64,000 bases of DNA from Methanosaeta sp. PtaB.Bin039 (GTDB lineage: Archaea > Halobacteriota > Methanosarcinia > Methanotrichales > Methanotrichaceae), in contig MVQI01000060.1 of assembly GCA_002067795.1 (NCBI GenBank), positions 1 to 64,000 of the forward strand, given 5' to 3'. The notes below the pieces were generated by a model. It saw nothing but the letters and a program-made list of their open reading frames with translations, made no database searches and was not told where the DNA came from. Shown here piece by piece: positions 26,758 through 36,973 of this stretch (position 1 is the first letter of the stretch; each line of letters begins with the position of its first letter). Made by a program: the position numbers and the translations under genes.

Positions 26758-27804
26758 TCAGCACTCCTCGATGCCCAGCCCCTGGAAGAAGACCGGCCAG
26801 AATGGATCTTGATCGGGGATGGACAGCCGCGTTATGCTCCCGTCACGCCGCCTCATCGTTCGGACTTTCCTATCCTCAAGGACGCTCCCGATCACCGAGG
26901 CGCTGATTCCAGCTTCATTCATCCTCCTGAGTATCTCGGGCGCGTTTTTTGGAGGTGCAGATATCAGCAGAGATCCTTCGGATATGGCAGCCGCCGAATC
27001 TATCCCGAATGCCTGGCAGACCATCTCCACCTCCTCAGGATATACGAAACGCGACTCATCGATATCCATTCCAACATCGCTGGCTTTGGCCATCTCATAA
27101 AGACCGCCAAGCACTCCGCCCTCAGTCGCGTCGTGCATGGCATGCACCCCCACCTCTGAGGCCACTGCTGCATCCCTGACCACGGTCATCTGCCTGCACA
27201 GGGACTTAGCCTTCTTTACAGCAGCAGGCGGATACCTCAGCAACAGCTCGCTTTCCCTTACCATGGCGAGGATTCCGGCTGCCTCGATTGCCGGACCCTT
27301 TGTCAGTATCACGTCGTCTCCTGGCTCTGCCCCGGCAGGAGTGATATATTCGTCCCTATTGGCCACAGCGAACACCGTTATTCCCCCGATGGTAGGAGCA
27401 GCAAAGCCGGGATAGTAGCCGGTGTGCCCGCCGATTATGGCTATCCCCAGATCCCTGGCCTCCTTGTGAATGCTGTCGACGATGGCTCTGAAATCGCTGT
27501 CCTTTGTGTCCGGGGGCATCAGAAGCGTGTAGCACATGTACCTGGGCCGCACCCCCATCACAGCCACGTCGCTTGCCCCAATATGCACTGCACACCAGCC
27601 GAACATATCGTGGGAGAGGCCCGGGACCGATAGGATAGGGTCTTCTGCCACCACCAGGACCTGTCCTCCGCCGATGTCCACCACCGCAGCATCCACCCCC
27701 ATCTGGGGCTTTACAAGGACCGTCTCATCCTCGCTGCCAAGTCGGTTGAGCAGGAAGGATTCGAAGGTCTCCGGATCGATCTTTCCGATCTTAGGGTGCT
27801 GCAC
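26758..27804 (-). CDS. AIR synthase-related (HypE/ThiL-like) protein
   Basis: 348 residues, GTG start at 27804 inside the end of the ThiN gene (14-base overlap). It has GVDAAVVDIGGGQ, WCAVHIGASDVAVMG, GGHTGY and HDATEGGVLGGL, the ATP and metal binding motifs of the PurM/HypE/ThiL superfamily. HypE acts in [NiFe]-hydrogenase maturation and ThiL phosphorylates thiamine phosphate; coupling to thiN favours a thiamine role, but the sequence is closer to the HypE-like archaeal group of unknown function. Confidence 0.75.
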   Translation of the reverse strand: MQHPKIGKIDPETFESFLLNRLGSEDETVLVKPQMGVDAAVVDIGGGQVLVVAEDPILSVPGLSHDMFGWCAVHIGASDVAVMGVRPRYMCYTLLMPPDTKDSDFRAIVDSIHKEARDLGIAIIGGHTGYYPGFAAPTIGGITVFAVANRDEYITPAGAEPGDDVILTKGPAIEAAGILAMVRESELLLRYPPAAVKKAKSLCRQMTVVRDAAVASEVGVHAMHDATEGGVLGGLYEMAKASDVGMDIDESRFVYPEEVEMVCQAFGIDSAAAISEGSLLISAPPKNAPEILRRMNEAGISASVIGSVLEDRKVRTMRRRDGSITRLSIPDQDPFWPVFFQGLGIEEC

Positions 27805-28378
27805 GGTACAGCCTCGCTATCTCGCAGATCTGCCTGGCCACCTCGATCGGCTCTCTGCCGACCAGAACTGAGACAGGCTCCTTTCCAACCGCACCGGTCT
27901 CATAGAAGATCTTGGGTACCCGGCCGCCGGCAGCCTCGATCGCTGCCTTTACCTTCCATGGCATCGATGCGCCCTCAGCTGACTTCAGCTCATCCGGTTC
28001 GCCTGATCGGTCTATGCAGCTGAAGACCCACCCCTTAGACCGACAGTACCCCTCGAGCCATCCGGCCAGATGGGGATCGTTGGCGAAATCGATTCCTGCC
28101 CGAACCGATGGATCGGATTTTCCGATCTCGATTATCAGCCGTGCCATGTGGCTGGAGGCTCCAGGACGCACCTTGCCAGCCGCACTGGGCATCCCGCCTA
28201 CCACGGTGATGCGCCCATCTATGCCAAGCACATCCTCCCTGCTCACCGCCCCAGCCCTGCCATAGACCAGGTTTGTCCTGACCTCCGGAATTAAGGCAGC
28301 GAAATCCCTGCACCCTTCGATCATATCGATAGCAATTGCCATGCGGCCATGCATCTCTATCTCCTCGTCCAGCTTCAT
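27791..28378 (-). CDS. thiN: ThiN-type thiamine-phosphate synthase
   Basis: 195 residues. The whole length fits a stand-alone ThiN domain: IPEVRTNLVYG, DVLGIDGRITVVGG, GASSHMARLI, SIRAGIDF-like, FSCIDRSGEPDE, and GAVGKEPVSVLVGREP. ThiN joins HMP-PP and thiazole phosphate to thiamine phosphate and replaces ThiE in many archaea, often fused to ThiD; here it is free. Translation is coupled to the AIR-synthase-like gene. Confidence 0.88.
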   Translation of the reverse strand: MKLDEEIEMHGRMAIAIDMIEGCRDFAALIPEVRTNLVYGRAGAVSREDVLGIDGRITVVGGMPSAAGKVRPGASSHMARLIIEIGKSDPSVRAGIDFANDPHLAGWLEGYCRSKGWVFSCIDRSGEPDELKSAEGASMPWKVKAAIEAAGGRVPKIFYETGAVGKEPVSVLVGREPIEVARQICEIARLYRAAP

Positions 28379-28483
28379 CTCTCAGACACCTCCTCTCTAC
28401 CTGACTCTTTCATGCAATATAATTCCGATATGCCAGCTCGGATATTTCGGTTGGTACTGATGGGCAAATCCCTAGATCCATCC

Positions 28484-29443
28484 TTATTTCGGCATGTGCA
28501 TGCTCTGCTGCTGTATGAAACGATCCCAGTTCCAGGGCTCGTCCAGGACCTTGACCTCCACTGCCCCGACTCCTGGCAGCCCCTCCACCCGCCGCCTCAC
28601 CTGCTCGGTGAGGTGGTCCACGAGAGGGCAGGCCTGCGAGGTCAGGACCATGTCAACCTCCACCCTTTCGCCATCCACGATTATTTCCTTGATCAGACCC
28701 AGGTCCACGATATCGATTCCAACCTCCGGATCGAGAACGTCCTTCAGCGCTCCCCTGATCACCTCTTCTAGGGCGATGTCTGCCTTCAGCTTCTCGGATT
28801 TGGGCCTGGGCAGAGATCTCTCCAAAAGTCGGATCTTCTCCTCAAACCTGTTCTGACGGTCCAGCAACCTGCTGACCACTCGCAACATGGGATCTGGAAG
28901 CGCACCATAGTCCAGGTCTGTGCCGGCAGAAATGCATTCCGGCTCTGCTATCCGGCCAGGCACACCCACGACCGTGGCGCCGGCAGGAACCGGCCTGACC
29001 ACCACCGATCCAGCCCCTATCCTGGCTCCCTTTCCAACCGTTATCGGGCCAAGCACTATAGCCCCGCTGCCGATGACCACGCCATCCTCGATGGTCGGGT
29101 GCCGCTTCCTCTTCTCAAGGCTTGTTCCTCCCAAGACCGCACCCATATACATCAATACATCATCTCCCACCTCCGCCGTCTCCCCGATGACAACCCCCAT
29201 TCCGTGGTCTATGAAGAACCTGCGCCCGATCGTTGCTCCCGGATGGATCTCCACCCCTGTCAGAAACCGGCCAAGATGCGACGTTAAGCGTGCGAGGAAG
29301 AAGAGCCTGTGCCTCCAGAGGATGTGGGATATCCGGTGCATCCAGATAGCATGCAGGCCCGGATAACAGGTTACAACCTCGAGCAAGGACCTGGCAGCCG
29401 GGTCCTTGGCGAAGACCGTCTTGATGTCCTCTCGGATTCTCAT
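28484..29443 (-). CDS. cysE: Serine O-acetyltransferase fused to a MIP18/DUF59 domain
   Basis: 319 residues. Residues 1-175 are CysE: a helical start, hexapeptide repeats ([35 protein letters not shown]) and the [20 protein letters not shown] end. Residues about 225-319 are a MIP18/PaaD domain ([26 protein letters not shown]), a fold used in Fe-S cluster assembly and transfer. The Cys in QACPLVD is conserved in that family. The fusion links O-acetylserine supply with Fe-S assembly. It is 15 bases after cysK in the same operon. Confidence 0.92.
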   Translation of the reverse strand: MRIREDIKTVFAKDPAARSLLEVVTCYPGLHAIWMHRISHILWRHRLFFLARLTSHLGRFLTGVEIHPGATIGRRFFIDHGMGVVIGETAEVGDDVLMYMGAVLGGTSLEKRKRHPTIEDGVVIGSGAIVLGPITVGKGARIGAGSVVVRPVPAGATVVGVPGRIAEPECISAGTDLDYGALPDPMLRVVSRLLDRQNRFEEKIRLLERSLPRPKSEKLKADIALEEVIRGALKDVLDPEVGIDIVDLGLIKEIIVDGERVEVDMVLTSQACPLVDHLTEQVRRRVEGLPGVGAVEVKVLDEPWNWDRFIQQQSMHMPK

Positions 29444-29458
29444 GGCGCAACCACCAGC

Positions 29459-30385
29459 TCAGAGATCGAACAGCTCGGTGCTCAGATATCGCTCTCCGGT
29501 ATCGGGAAGCATAACCACGATGAGCTTGCCCTTGCTCTTTGGCCTGGCAGCCACCTGAAGAGCGGCCCAGGCTGCTGCTCCTGAGGAGATGCCTGCCAAG
29601 ATGCCCTCGTCCCTGGCCAGCTGGCGCGCGGTCTGGATAGCATCGTCATACTTAACCCTGATTATCTCGTCCAGAAGCTCAGGCCGAAGAACGTCAGGGA
29701 CAAACCCGGCGCCGAGACCCTGGATCCGGTGCGGCCCCGGCTGGCCTCCGGAAAGCACCGGAGAGTCCTCTGGCTCCACAGCCACCGCACGAAATCCGGG
29801 TTTCCTGGACCGGATGGCCTCCGAGATGCCGGTGATGGTCCCGCCGGTACCGACTCCTGCCACCACCATATCGACCTTGCCATCAGTGTCCTGCCATATC
29901 TCCTCAGCCGTGGTCCGTCGATGCGTCTGGGGATTGGCTGGATTTCGAAACTGCTGCGGGATATAGTAATATCGGGAATCGGCTGCGATCATCCGCTCAG
30001 CTTCATCGACTGCCCCCGCCATCCCAAGGCTTCCAGGCGTCAGAACCAGATTCGCCCCCAGGGCTCTCAGGAGCTTGCGACGCTCAATCGACATGGTCTC
30101 TGGCATGACCAGAGTCAAACGGCGGCCCCGTACGGCAGCCACGAAGGCCAGGGCAATGCCTGTATTGCCGCTGGTCGGCTCCAGAATAACGGTATCCTCC
30201 TTGATGCTGCCTGCCCTCTCTGCGGCGTCTATCATGGCAACACCGATACGGTCCTTCACGCTGCCCAGCGGATTGAAGGACTCTATCTTGGCGAGGACTG
30301 TCGCCTCCAGGCCGCAGGTCATCCGATTGAGCCTGACCAGAGGGGTATGGCCCACCGTCTCGGTAAGATCCCCATAGATCCTCAT
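29459..30385 (-). CDS. cysK: Cysteine synthase (O-acetylserine sulfhydrylase)
   Basis: 308 residues with the PLP lysine in [11 protein letters not shown], substrate loop TSGNTGIAL, phosphate cradle [10 protein letters not shown] and [10 protein letters not shown]. It makes cysteine from O-acetylserine and sulfide, using the product of the downstream cysE. Its promoter on the minus strand has a TATA (30492-30485) and a degenerate copy (30460-30473) of the operator used by the divergent SepCysS operon, so the two cysteine routes seem co-regulated. Confidence 0.95.
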   Translation of the reverse strand: MRIYGDLTETVGHTPLVRLNRMTCGLEATVLAKIESFNPLGSVKDRIGVAMIDAAERAGSIKEDTVILEPTSGNTGIALAFVAAVRGRRLTLVMPETMSIERRKLLRALGANLVLTPGSLGMAGAVDEAERMIAADSRYYYIPQQFRNPANPQTHRRTTAEEIWQDTDGKVDMVVAGVGTGGTITGISEAIRSRKPGFRAVAVEPEDSPVLSGGQPGPHRIQGLGAGFVPDVLRPELLDEIIRVKYDDAIQTARQLARDEGILAGISSGAAAWAALQVAARPKSKGKLIVVMLPDTGERYLSTELFDL

Positions 30386-30459
30386 AATTTGCCCATCTCC
30401 GCTCTGAGAGATATTACACGGTTCATCACAGATATGTCCATGCCACAGACGAACGCGTG

Positions 30460-30493
30460 TTCACAATCGTTAATAAGATCTCGATATATAAAT
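30460..30493 (-). promoter_or_regulatory. cysK promoter with degenerate operator
   Basis: On the minus strand, TTTATATA (30492-30485) is followed by an operator-like TTCACAATCGTTAA (plus-strand reading, 30460-30473), which matches 12 of 14 bases of the palindrome at 30726. It covers the expected transcription start near 30462. Confidence 0.5.
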
Positions 30494-30711
30494 GTTGGGA
30501 ACGGGGACATGCAGAGCAGCGGGAACCGCGAAAGATGTGGACCGTTTCACCAATGGGCATCCCGTACAGAGGGCCGGGCAGCATGCATTTCTTTTCAAGG
30601 GCCTGATAAGACTCGTCGATGAATGCACGTGCGTCTGGCCGCCAGTCGAGATCAAAGTCCCTTTTGAGTGCCCCTCAAATCCGCCTGGCGCTGTTTGCCT
30701 GCATGAATATC

Positions 30712-30739
30712 TTTATAAAAGGCTATTCACAATTGTGAA
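30712..30739 (+). promoter_or_regulatory. SepCysS operon promoter with TTCACAATTGTGAA operator
   Basis: TATA box TTTATAAA (30712-30719) and a perfect 14-bp palindrome TTCACAATTGTGAA (30726-30739) lying between the TATA box and the predicted start near 30742. This is the position of a repressor site in archaea. The same palindrome occurs at 36974-36987. The leader to the SepCysS start is about 140 bases. Confidence 0.7.
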
Positions 30740-30879
30740 CAAGACTGGCGCAAGCGGGCACCTCCCTGAAGCGAAGAGGTCCCCAGAAGTACAGTGCGGC
30801 CGGCGCGGCTGACCGGAGATTTGCTGGCCAAACAGCCATTGGACCCCAATCCGGCCGCCGATTTCGGAGGAAGCAAGAA

Positions 30880-32253
30880 GTGAGCAAGTCCAGAAGAGAT
30901 CTGCAGATCCATAAGACATACGAGGCACTATTTGCCCTCGAAGATCTCCGTGAGGTGTTCAGGCAGTCCCTGCCTACAGGCCTTGACAAGGAGCAGGAGA
31001 ATAGCATTTCTGAGACCCTGGCCCGGCTCAAGGGCATCATAGGAGACCTGGAGAGAGGAGAGGGCAGGCTGAACGAAAACAAGATCGGCCGGCTCGAACC
31101 CAGGACCAGGGAGGAGGAGTTCATCAACATCCATCCAATTCAGGCAGCTGGACGCCTGACCCCCGAGGCCCGCAAGGCCATGATATCTTATGGGGATGGC
31201 TACTCGGCATGCGACTTTTGCCGAAAGCCCTTCCGACTGGACAAGATCTCCAGGCCGCCGATCGAGGAGTTCCACCAGGAGCTGGCCAGGTTCGTGAATA
31301 TGGACGAGGCAAGGGTAGTTCCAGGCGCCCGCCGGGGCTTTCAGGCAGTGACCCAGTCAATACTGAAAAGCGGCGACAGCGTGATAGTCTCATCTCTGGC
31401 CCATTACACCGAATTCCTGGCAGTTGAGGTTGCAGGAGGGGTGGTGAAGGAGGTAGACCTTGATGAGAACAACCTGATCACAGCCGAGGCAACGGCTCAG
31501 AAGATAGAGGAGGTCAGGGAAGAGACAGGAACGCTTCCTGCGCTCGTGATGATAGACCACTTCGACTACCAGTTCGCCAATGAGCATGACGTTTACGAAA
31601 TCGCCAGGGTGGCCCATGAGTACGGTGTACCCATCCTCTATAACGGCGCTTATACCGTCGGGATAAAGCCGGTGGACGGCAAGAAGATCGGTGCGGACTT
31701 CATCGTCGGTTCCGGTCACAAGAGCATGGCCTCCGCAGCCCCGTCAGGCCTGCTTGCCACAACCGACGAATGGGCACCGATAGTCTTTAAGACCACCCAG
31801 ATGACCGGCGACCTGACAAAGAGACGGTTCGGGATCAAGGAGGTCCAGAACATGGGCTGCACCCTGATGGGAGCCACCCTGCTCTCCATGATGGCATCAT
31901 TTCCAAGGGTGAAGGAGAGGACCGGCCAGTGGGAAGAGGAGGTGCGAAAATCCAACTACCTGCTGGAGCAGTTCCTGCGAGTCGAAGGTTCGAGGGTCCA
32001 AAGCGAGTGGCCAAGGAAGCATACTCTCAGCAAGGTGGACACGTCCGACAGCTTCGACCTGGTTGCCAAGAAGCATAAGCGTCGAGGCTTCTTTTTCAGC
32101 GACGAGCTGAAGGAGCGCGGAATAGTCGGGGAATTCGCCGGAGCCACACGCACCTGGAAGCTGAATAGCTATGGCCTGACCTGGGATCAGATAAGGCATA
32201 CAGCAGAATCGTTTCTGGATATCGCCGCCAAATACGGACTGAATGTCGCCTGA
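30880..32253 (+). CDS. pscS: O-phosphoseryl-tRNA(Cys):Cys-tRNA synthase (SepCysS)
   Basis: 457 residues. It converts Sep-tRNA(Cys) to Cys-tRNA(Cys) and is the hallmark of tRNA-dependent cysteine synthesis in methanogens. PLP lysine is Lys281 (GSGHKSMAS); Cys111 and Cys114 (ACDFC) are in the region of the catalytic/Fe-S cysteines. The first 65 residues form an extra helical segment (YEALFALEDLREVF) that may correspond to the SepCysE/SepRS-binding module. GTG start after GGAAGCAAGAA. First gene of a three-gene cysteine/methionine operon. Confidence 0.93.
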   Translation: MSKSRRDLQIHKTYEALFALEDLREVFRQSLPTGLDKEQENSISETLARLKGIIGDLERGEGRLNENKIGRLEPRTREEEFINIHPIQAAGRLTPEARKAMISYGDGYSACDFCRKPFRLDKISRPPIEEFHQELARFVNMDEARVVPGARRGFQAVTQSILKSGDSVIVSSLAHYTEFLAVEVAGGVVKEVDLDENNLITAEATAQKIEEVREETGTLPALVMIDHFDYQFANEHDVYEIARVAHEYGVPILYNGAYTVGIKPVDGKKIGADFIVGSGHKSMASAAPSGLLATTDEWAPIVFKTTQMTGDLTKRRFGIKEVQNMGCTLMGATLLSMMASFPRVKERTGQWEEEVRKSNYLLEQFLRVEGSRVQSEWPRKHTLSKVDTSDSFDLVAKKHKRRGFFFSDELKERGIVGEFAGATRTWKLNSYGLTWDQIRHTAESFLDIAAKYGLNVA

Positions 32254-32268
32254 AAAGAGGTGATCTAA

Positions 32269-33573
32269 GTGAGCAACGAGAAGTGGGGCGAGGCAACGCT
32301 GGGCGTTCATGCCGGCCAGGAGGAGCCAGACGCCGCCACAGGGGCCAGGGCTGTGCCCATCTATCAGACCTCCTCCTATGTGTTCAAGAGCTCAGAGCAT
32401 GCCGCAAATCTCTTCGCCTTAAAGGAGATCGGCAACATCTATTCAAGGATGATGAACCCGACTAACGACGCTTTCGAGAAGCGCGTTGCCGCGCTTGAAG
32501 GCGGATCGGGTGCTCTGGCCGTCTCTTCTGGCATGTCTGCCATCTCTTTAGCCCTGCTGGCCATAACGCAGGTTGGAAACGAGATAGTCTCCTCAAAAAA
32601 CCTGTACGGCGGGACGTACGAGCTGTTCCATTATACCATGCCGAGACTTGGCCGCAGGGTGAGGTTCGTGGACCTTTCCAGGCCAGATGAGCTTGGCCAG
32701 GCGATAAGCGAGAAGACGCGGGCTGTCTATGCAGAGAGCATCGGCAATCCCAGGCTTGATGTGGTCGACTTTCAGTCAGTGGCCGATGCAGCTCACGAGT
32801 CGCAGATCCCGTTCGTGGTCGACAATACCGTGTCAATTGGCCTTGTCAGGCCGATAGACCACGGTGCGGACATCGTAGCATCATCTGCGACCAAGTTCAT
32901 CAACGGGCATGGCAACTCAATAGGCGGGATAATAATCGACTCGGGGAAGTTCGACTGGTCTGGAGGCAAGTTCCCGGAGTTCACCGAACCCGATCCCGGC
33001 TATCACGGCCTCAAGTACTGGGATGCATTCGGAGACATCCCTGGCATTGGGAATGCGGCATTCGTATTCAAGGTGAGACTGCAGCTTTTGCGCGATCTTG
33101 GGCCATGCCTGAGCCCGTTCAACGCATTCCTATTCCTGCAGGGTCTTGAGACGCTGGCCCTAAGAATGGAGAAGCATTGCCAAAACGCCCTGGCGGTGGC
33201 CGAGCACCTGGAGGACCATCCAGGCGTTGCCTGGGTCAACTATCCGGGACTTCGCAGCCATCCCAGCCACAGCCTTGCCCAGAGATACCTGAAAGGCAGG
33301 GGCGGCGCCATCCTGGGTTTCGGCATCAGAGGGGGTCTAAATGACGCAAAGAGGTTCATCGATTCGCTGGAGCTATTCTCACATCTGGCAAATATCGGCG
33401 ACTCGAAGAGCCTGGTCATACATCCGGCATCAACCACGCATCAGCAGCTCACATCGGAGGAGCAGGCGGCCGCCGGTGTGACTCCAGACTTCATCAGGCT
33501 ATCAATCGGGATAGAAGATGCAGACGACATCATAGCAGATCTGGATCAGGCGCTGAGAAGGGCGGTGCCATGA
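32269..33573 (+). CDS. metY: O-acetylhomoserine sulfhydrylase
   Basis: 434 residues, GTG start 32269 with GAGGTGAT upstream. Cys/Met metabolism PLP enzyme: PLP lysine in [32 protein letters not shown] near the start, and the MetY-type length and [10 protein letters not shown] end. It makes homocysteine from O-acetylhomoserine and sulfide. Its substrate is made by the next gene, whose start overlaps its stop (ATGA 33570-33573). Confidence 0.93.
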   Translation: MSNEKWGEATLGVHAGQEEPDAATGARAVPIYQTSSYVFKSSEHAANLFALKEIGNIYSRMMNPTNDAFEKRVAALEGGSGALAVSSGMSAISLALLAITQVGNEIVSSKNLYGGTYELFHYTMPRLGRRVRFVDLSRPDELGQAISEKTRAVYAESIGNPRLDVVDFQSVADAAHESQIPFVVDNTVSIGLVRPIDHGADIVASSATKFINGHGNSIGGIIIDSGKFDWSGGKFPEFTEPDPGYHGLKYWDAFGDIPGIGNAAFVFKVRLQLLRDLGPCLSPFNAFLFLQGLETLALRMEKHCQNALAVAEHLEDHPGVAWVNYPGLRSHPSHSLAQRYLKGRGGAILGFGIRGGLNDAKRFIDSLELFSHLANIGDSKSLVIHPASTTHQQLTSEEQAAAGVTPDFIRLSIGIEDADDIIADLDQALRRAVP

Positions 33574-35051
33574 AGAGGGAATCGGCGGGGCTGGCAAATA
33601 CCCAATGCTTCCGCACGGAGGAATATGTGCTCCTCGAGCATGGGGACCGGCTGGGCGAGGTCGTTGTTGCCTACGAGACTTACGGCAAGCTCAACAGGGA
33701 CAGAAGCAATGCAGTCCTGGTCTGCCACGCCCTCTCCGGGGATGCCCATGCAGGTGGATGGCACAAGGGACAGGAGAAGCCGGGATGGTGGGACATCGTA
33801 ATAGGCCCGGGCAAGGCCCTGGATACGGATAGGCTCTTTGTCATCTGCTCGAATGTGCTTGGCGGTTGCAAGGGCACAACCGGCCCTTCATCTATCAAGC
33901 CTGGGACCGGAAAGCCATACGGCCTGGAGTTTCCAATTATCACCATCAAGGACATGGTGGATGTCCAAAGGAGGCTTGTGGATTCTCTGGGCATTCGCCA
34001 GCTCTTCGCGGTTGTTGGCGGCTCTTTCGGCGGCATGCAGGTGCTGCAGTGGACGGTCTCTTATCCGGATATGGTTCGCCTCGCAGTCCCAATCGCCACG
34101 AGCGCACGCTCTTCGCCCCAGCAGATAGCTTTCAACGAGGTGGGCCGCAGAGCCATAACATCCGACCTAGACTGGAACGGCGGAGATTATTATGGACGAA
34201 ATACGCCTGCTCGCGGCCTCTCACTGGCAAGGATGATCGGGCATATAACATACCTGAGCGACGAGTCGATGCATCAGAAGTTCGGCCGCAGACTTCAGGA
34301 CAAGGTGGAGTACGGCTTTGACCTATCCTCATCAGATTTCCAGGTGGAAAGCTACCTGCGTTACCATGGAGATGCCTTTGTCAAGAGGTTTGATGCAAAT
34401 TCGTACCTCTATATCACAAAAGCGATAGATTACTTCGACCTGACCAGAAAGGGAACGCTATCTCTTGCCGAGGCCTTCCGGGGAGTCAGCGCAAGGTTCC
34501 TGGTGATATCCATCAGCTCCGACTGGCTATATCCGTCCTACCAGTCAGAAGAGATCGTCGGAGCGCTGATCGCCAACGATATCGACGTCCGCCACTGCGA
34601 GATCGGCTCGAATTGGGGTCACGATGCATTTCTCCTGGAGTCCGGGCAGATGAACTACGCTATTGGCAACTTCCTGACACCTGCATCTGTAGGCGATGTG
34701 ATGGTAAAGGACGTGGTTACAATAAGCCTGGGAGCCGGGGTTGAGGATGCAGCCGGAATCATGATGAAGAGCGGTGTGACTCATCTGCCTGTGATAGCCG
34801 GCGACAAAGCGCTATCCGGAATCGTCACTGCATGGGATATATCCAAGGCTGTTGCCATGAAATACAGCAGGCTGGAGGAGATCATGACCCGAAATGTGGT
34901 AACTGCCAGGCAAGAAGACCCAATTGAGCGCGCTGCTGGGGATATGAACAGGCATAATATCTCTGCTCTGCCGGTAGTCGACGAGTCCGGCAAGGTCGTC
35001 GGCATGATAACCAGCGATGGTGTCAGCAGGCTTGTGGGAATGTGCAGATGA
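33570..35051 (+). CDS. metX: Homoserine O-acetyltransferase with C-terminal CBS pair
   Basis: 493 residues. Residues 1-365 are the MetX alpha/beta-hydrolase with Ser152 nucleophile (GGSFGGMQ), Asp (SSDWLYP) and His ([10 protein letters not shown]). Residues about 372-493 form two CBS motifs ([31 protein letters not shown]), which usually bind adenosyl ligands and could give feedback control by SAM or AMP/ATP. This fusion is seen in several methanogens. Last gene of the operon. Confidence 0.94.
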   Translation: MKRESAGLANTQCFRTEEYVLLEHGDRLGEVVVAYETYGKLNRDRSNAVLVCHALSGDAHAGGWHKGQEKPGWWDIVIGPGKALDTDRLFVICSNVLGGCKGTTGPSSIKPGTGKPYGLEFPIITIKDMVDVQRRLVDSLGIRQLFAVVGGSFGGMQVLQWTVSYPDMVRLAVPIATSARSSPQQIAFNEVGRRAITSDLDWNGGDYYGRNTPARGLSLARMIGHITYLSDESMHQKFGRRLQDKVEYGFDLSSSDFQVESYLRYHGDAFVKRFDANSYLYITKAIDYFDLTRKGTLSLAEAFRGVSARFLVISISSDWLYPSYQSEEIVGALIANDIDVRHCEIGSNWGHDAFLLESGQMNYAIGNFLTPASVGDVMVKDVVTISLGAGVEDAAGIMMKSGVTHLPVIAGDKALSGIVTAWDISKAVAMKYSRLEEIMTRNVVTARQEDPIERAAGDMNRHNISALPVVDESGKVVGMITSDGVSRLVGMCR

Positions 35052-35157
35052 GTCTGCCCTCGGCAGGCCTGTCGTCAAAAATCCCCGCCCAAGGAGGTTG
35101 GGCGCTCATGAAAGGAGCTGGGAGGCGAAAAGGGATCTCCCGGCATTCCTCCCCGGA

Positions 35158-35412
35158 CTATTCCACGCTTAAGGCCTCGTTTGGGCAGGCCCTGACGCAT
35201 TTGCCGCAGCCTGTGCACTTCTCCTCATCCACGACTGCAACTTTATCCTCGCTTAAGGAGATGGCCCCAAAAGGACACCTCTCGATACAGGCCTCGCAGC
35301 CGGTGCACTTGTCGTCATCTACCACTGCGGGCATCAATTTGGCCACGGCGAAAGCAGTGCCCGCCAAAAGGCAGAGGACTGCAAAGGCCGCAAATAACCT
35401 CAGGTGCTTCAT
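35158..35412 (-). CDS. Exported 2x[4Fe-4S] ferredoxin
   Basis: 84 residues. A hydrophobic signal or anchor (LRLFAAFAVLCLLAGTAFA) is followed by two CxxCxxCxxxCP motifs (CTGCEACIERCP and CTGCGKCVRACP). An exported or membrane-tethered bacterial-type ferredoxin is unusual in an archaeon. The 5' half of the gene and its upstream region recur at 36180-36600. Confidence 0.88.
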   Translation of the reverse strand: MKHLRLFAAFAVLCLLAGTAFAVAKLMPAVVDDDKCTGCEACIERCPFGAISLSEDKVAVVDEEKCTGCGKCVRACPNEALSVE

Positions 35413-35690
35413 CTCATGAACTCCAATCAGTCTATTTTGATCAATCTATTTGATCGGTCTATCGCTCTTGAGGATCTTGGATCTGGCGATCTCTCGGGAG
35501 GTCTCTCCTGAAAACCATCTTTTTTTAGGAACGATAGATAAGGTGTAGGGCGAACGAACCGATGGATGACGGCATATCAGAGAGCAAGAAGCCGTCTATG
35601 AACGTTCATATCTCGATTTCTATCGACAAAAAGGTTCTAAAAATCATTCCCAGCCCTCTTCCAGAAGTTAATCGCACCACTTGCACAGGA
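35310..35690. repeat. Tandem duplication, left copy
   Basis: Ferredoxin 5' end plus upstream sequence. Aligns with 36230-36600 at an offset of 920 bases: both ferredoxin ATGs (35412 and 36332) and both downstream ATGs (35562 and 36482) keep this spacing. The 35562 reading frame begins MDDGISESKKP and then decays, as does the 36482 frame (MDDSMSESKKPAKNVHISIF); both look like remnants of a ribbon-helix-helix protein start. Confidence 0.75.
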
Positions 35691-35856
35691 GGGACGCCTG
35701 TTCGTTCCCAAATGGGCTCCAGCTGCGTCATTCTTCATCCAGATTAAGACGCGAGGATGGCAAGAAAGGATAATTAGGTGAACAATATTATTAAATATTA
35801 TGTATTTTGTGCGGATGCAAAGATTAGATATGATTGCATCCGCCGAAATCAATTGG

Positions 35857-36183
35857 CTACCGAATCAATAGCACCAGGTAATACGATAGGGCTCCGATCA
35901 GCAGAAGGGCCGAATTGACAATCCCATCATGATGATATCCCCATCTCTTGAGGGTGAACTTTGTGCTTATCAGGACATGAGCCAGGAATATCGGCATCAT
36001 GTAAATGTCCAGAGCCGTGTGCAGATACCTGGCCGAAGAAGCAGGAATCAATATGCGGTTTGTCCAGGCGTAGCCTGAGATCATGTAGGTCACCATGAAT
36101 ATCAGCATTAACCAGCCGCAGATCCTGTTTGCCTTCACGAGCATTCGATTTAGCTTCAAGATACTCCCCTGCCCTTCATTCAC
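35857..36183 (-). CDS. Small three-helix membrane protein, possible haem-b binding
   Basis: 108 residues, GTG start 36183. Three or more hydrophobic helices; helix 2 region RYLHTALDIYMMPIFLAHVL has two His 14 apart and is followed by KFTLKRWGYHHDG, resembling small cytochrome b-type subunits (DUF4405/succinate dehydrogenase-like). The start overlaps the stop of the truncated ferredoxin paralogue (GTGA). Pairing with an exported ferredoxin suggests membrane electron transfer, which is inferred. Confidence 0.65.
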   Translation of the reverse strand: MNEGQGSILKLNRMLVKANRICGWLMLIFMVTYMISGYAWTNRILIPASSARYLHTALDIYMMPIFLAHVLISTKFTLKRWGYHHDGIVNSALLLIGALSYYLVLLIR

Positions 36184-36332
36184 ACGTCCTTCTCAAACAC
36201 ATCTCGATACTGGCCAAACATCCGCGAAATCTCGTCATCTACCACTGCAGGCATCGATTTTGCCACGGCGAAAGCAGTGCACGCCAAAAGGCAGAGGACT
36301 GAGACAGCCGCAGACAATCCCAGGCGCTTCAT
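36180..36332 (-). CDS. Truncated paralogue of the exported ferredoxin (signal peptide only)
   Basis: 50 residues. The first 32 match the ferredoxin (signal segment then KSMPAVVDDE), but the frame then diverges (FGQYRDVFEKDV) and both cluster motifs are gone. Its TGA overlaps the GTG start of the membrane protein, so it may survive as a translational leader. Otherwise it is a pseudogene produced by the tandem duplication. Confidence 0.5.
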   Translation of the reverse strand: MKRLGLSAAVSVLCLLACTAFAVAKSMPAVVDDEISRMFGQYRDVFEKDV

Positions 36333-36680
36333 CTCACGAACTCCAGATTTCAATCTATTTTGACTATTCTATCGCCTTTGACGACCCCGGATCTGGCGAT
36401 CTCTCAGGAGGTCTCTCCCCGATCCATCTGAAAACCAGCTATTTTTCGGAACGATAGATAAGGAGTAGGGCGAACGAACCGATGGATGACAGCATGTCAG
36501 AGAGCAAGAAACCGGCTAAGAATGTTCATATCTCGATTTTCATGGACAAAAGGATTCTGAAAAATCATTTCAAGGTCTCTTCAGAGTTAATCGCACATGC
36601 ATGCACATGAGCGATGCCCGTTTTTTTATGAGCATTCGATTGAGCTTTCAATATACTCCCCTGCCCTTCATTCACAGGTC
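36230..36680. repeat. Tandem duplication, right copy (decayed)
   Basis: Contains the ferredoxin 5' end, its upstream region to 36600, and at 36629-36673 a copy of the start region of the membrane-protein gene (compare 36139-36183). The body of that gene is missing, about 430 bases deleted. Thus a unit of ferredoxin plus membrane protein was duplicated and the right copy collapsed. Confidence 0.7.
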
Positions 36681-36973
36681 AGTCTCATCTTGAGCCCTGC
36701 AAGAGCCTCTGCCGCCAAGCCGGCTGCATGAAGACTCAAAGCCCACGAGGGACCGCTATGCTGCCTGAAACGGCCGCCCACCGAGAGGGGAAAAATCAAG
36801 CACAATCCAATTCTCTGTGGAGCTGGCAATCCCCCATTCTGATGAACCTCATCCGTTATTGAGCCCATCGGGAAATCCGAAACCGGAAATCAGCAAGTAT
36901 TAGGTACATAATATAAAATAAGGCTTGCCCCCTGCAAAATCTTTAAATACGATGATAGTCGTAAACAGGTTCG

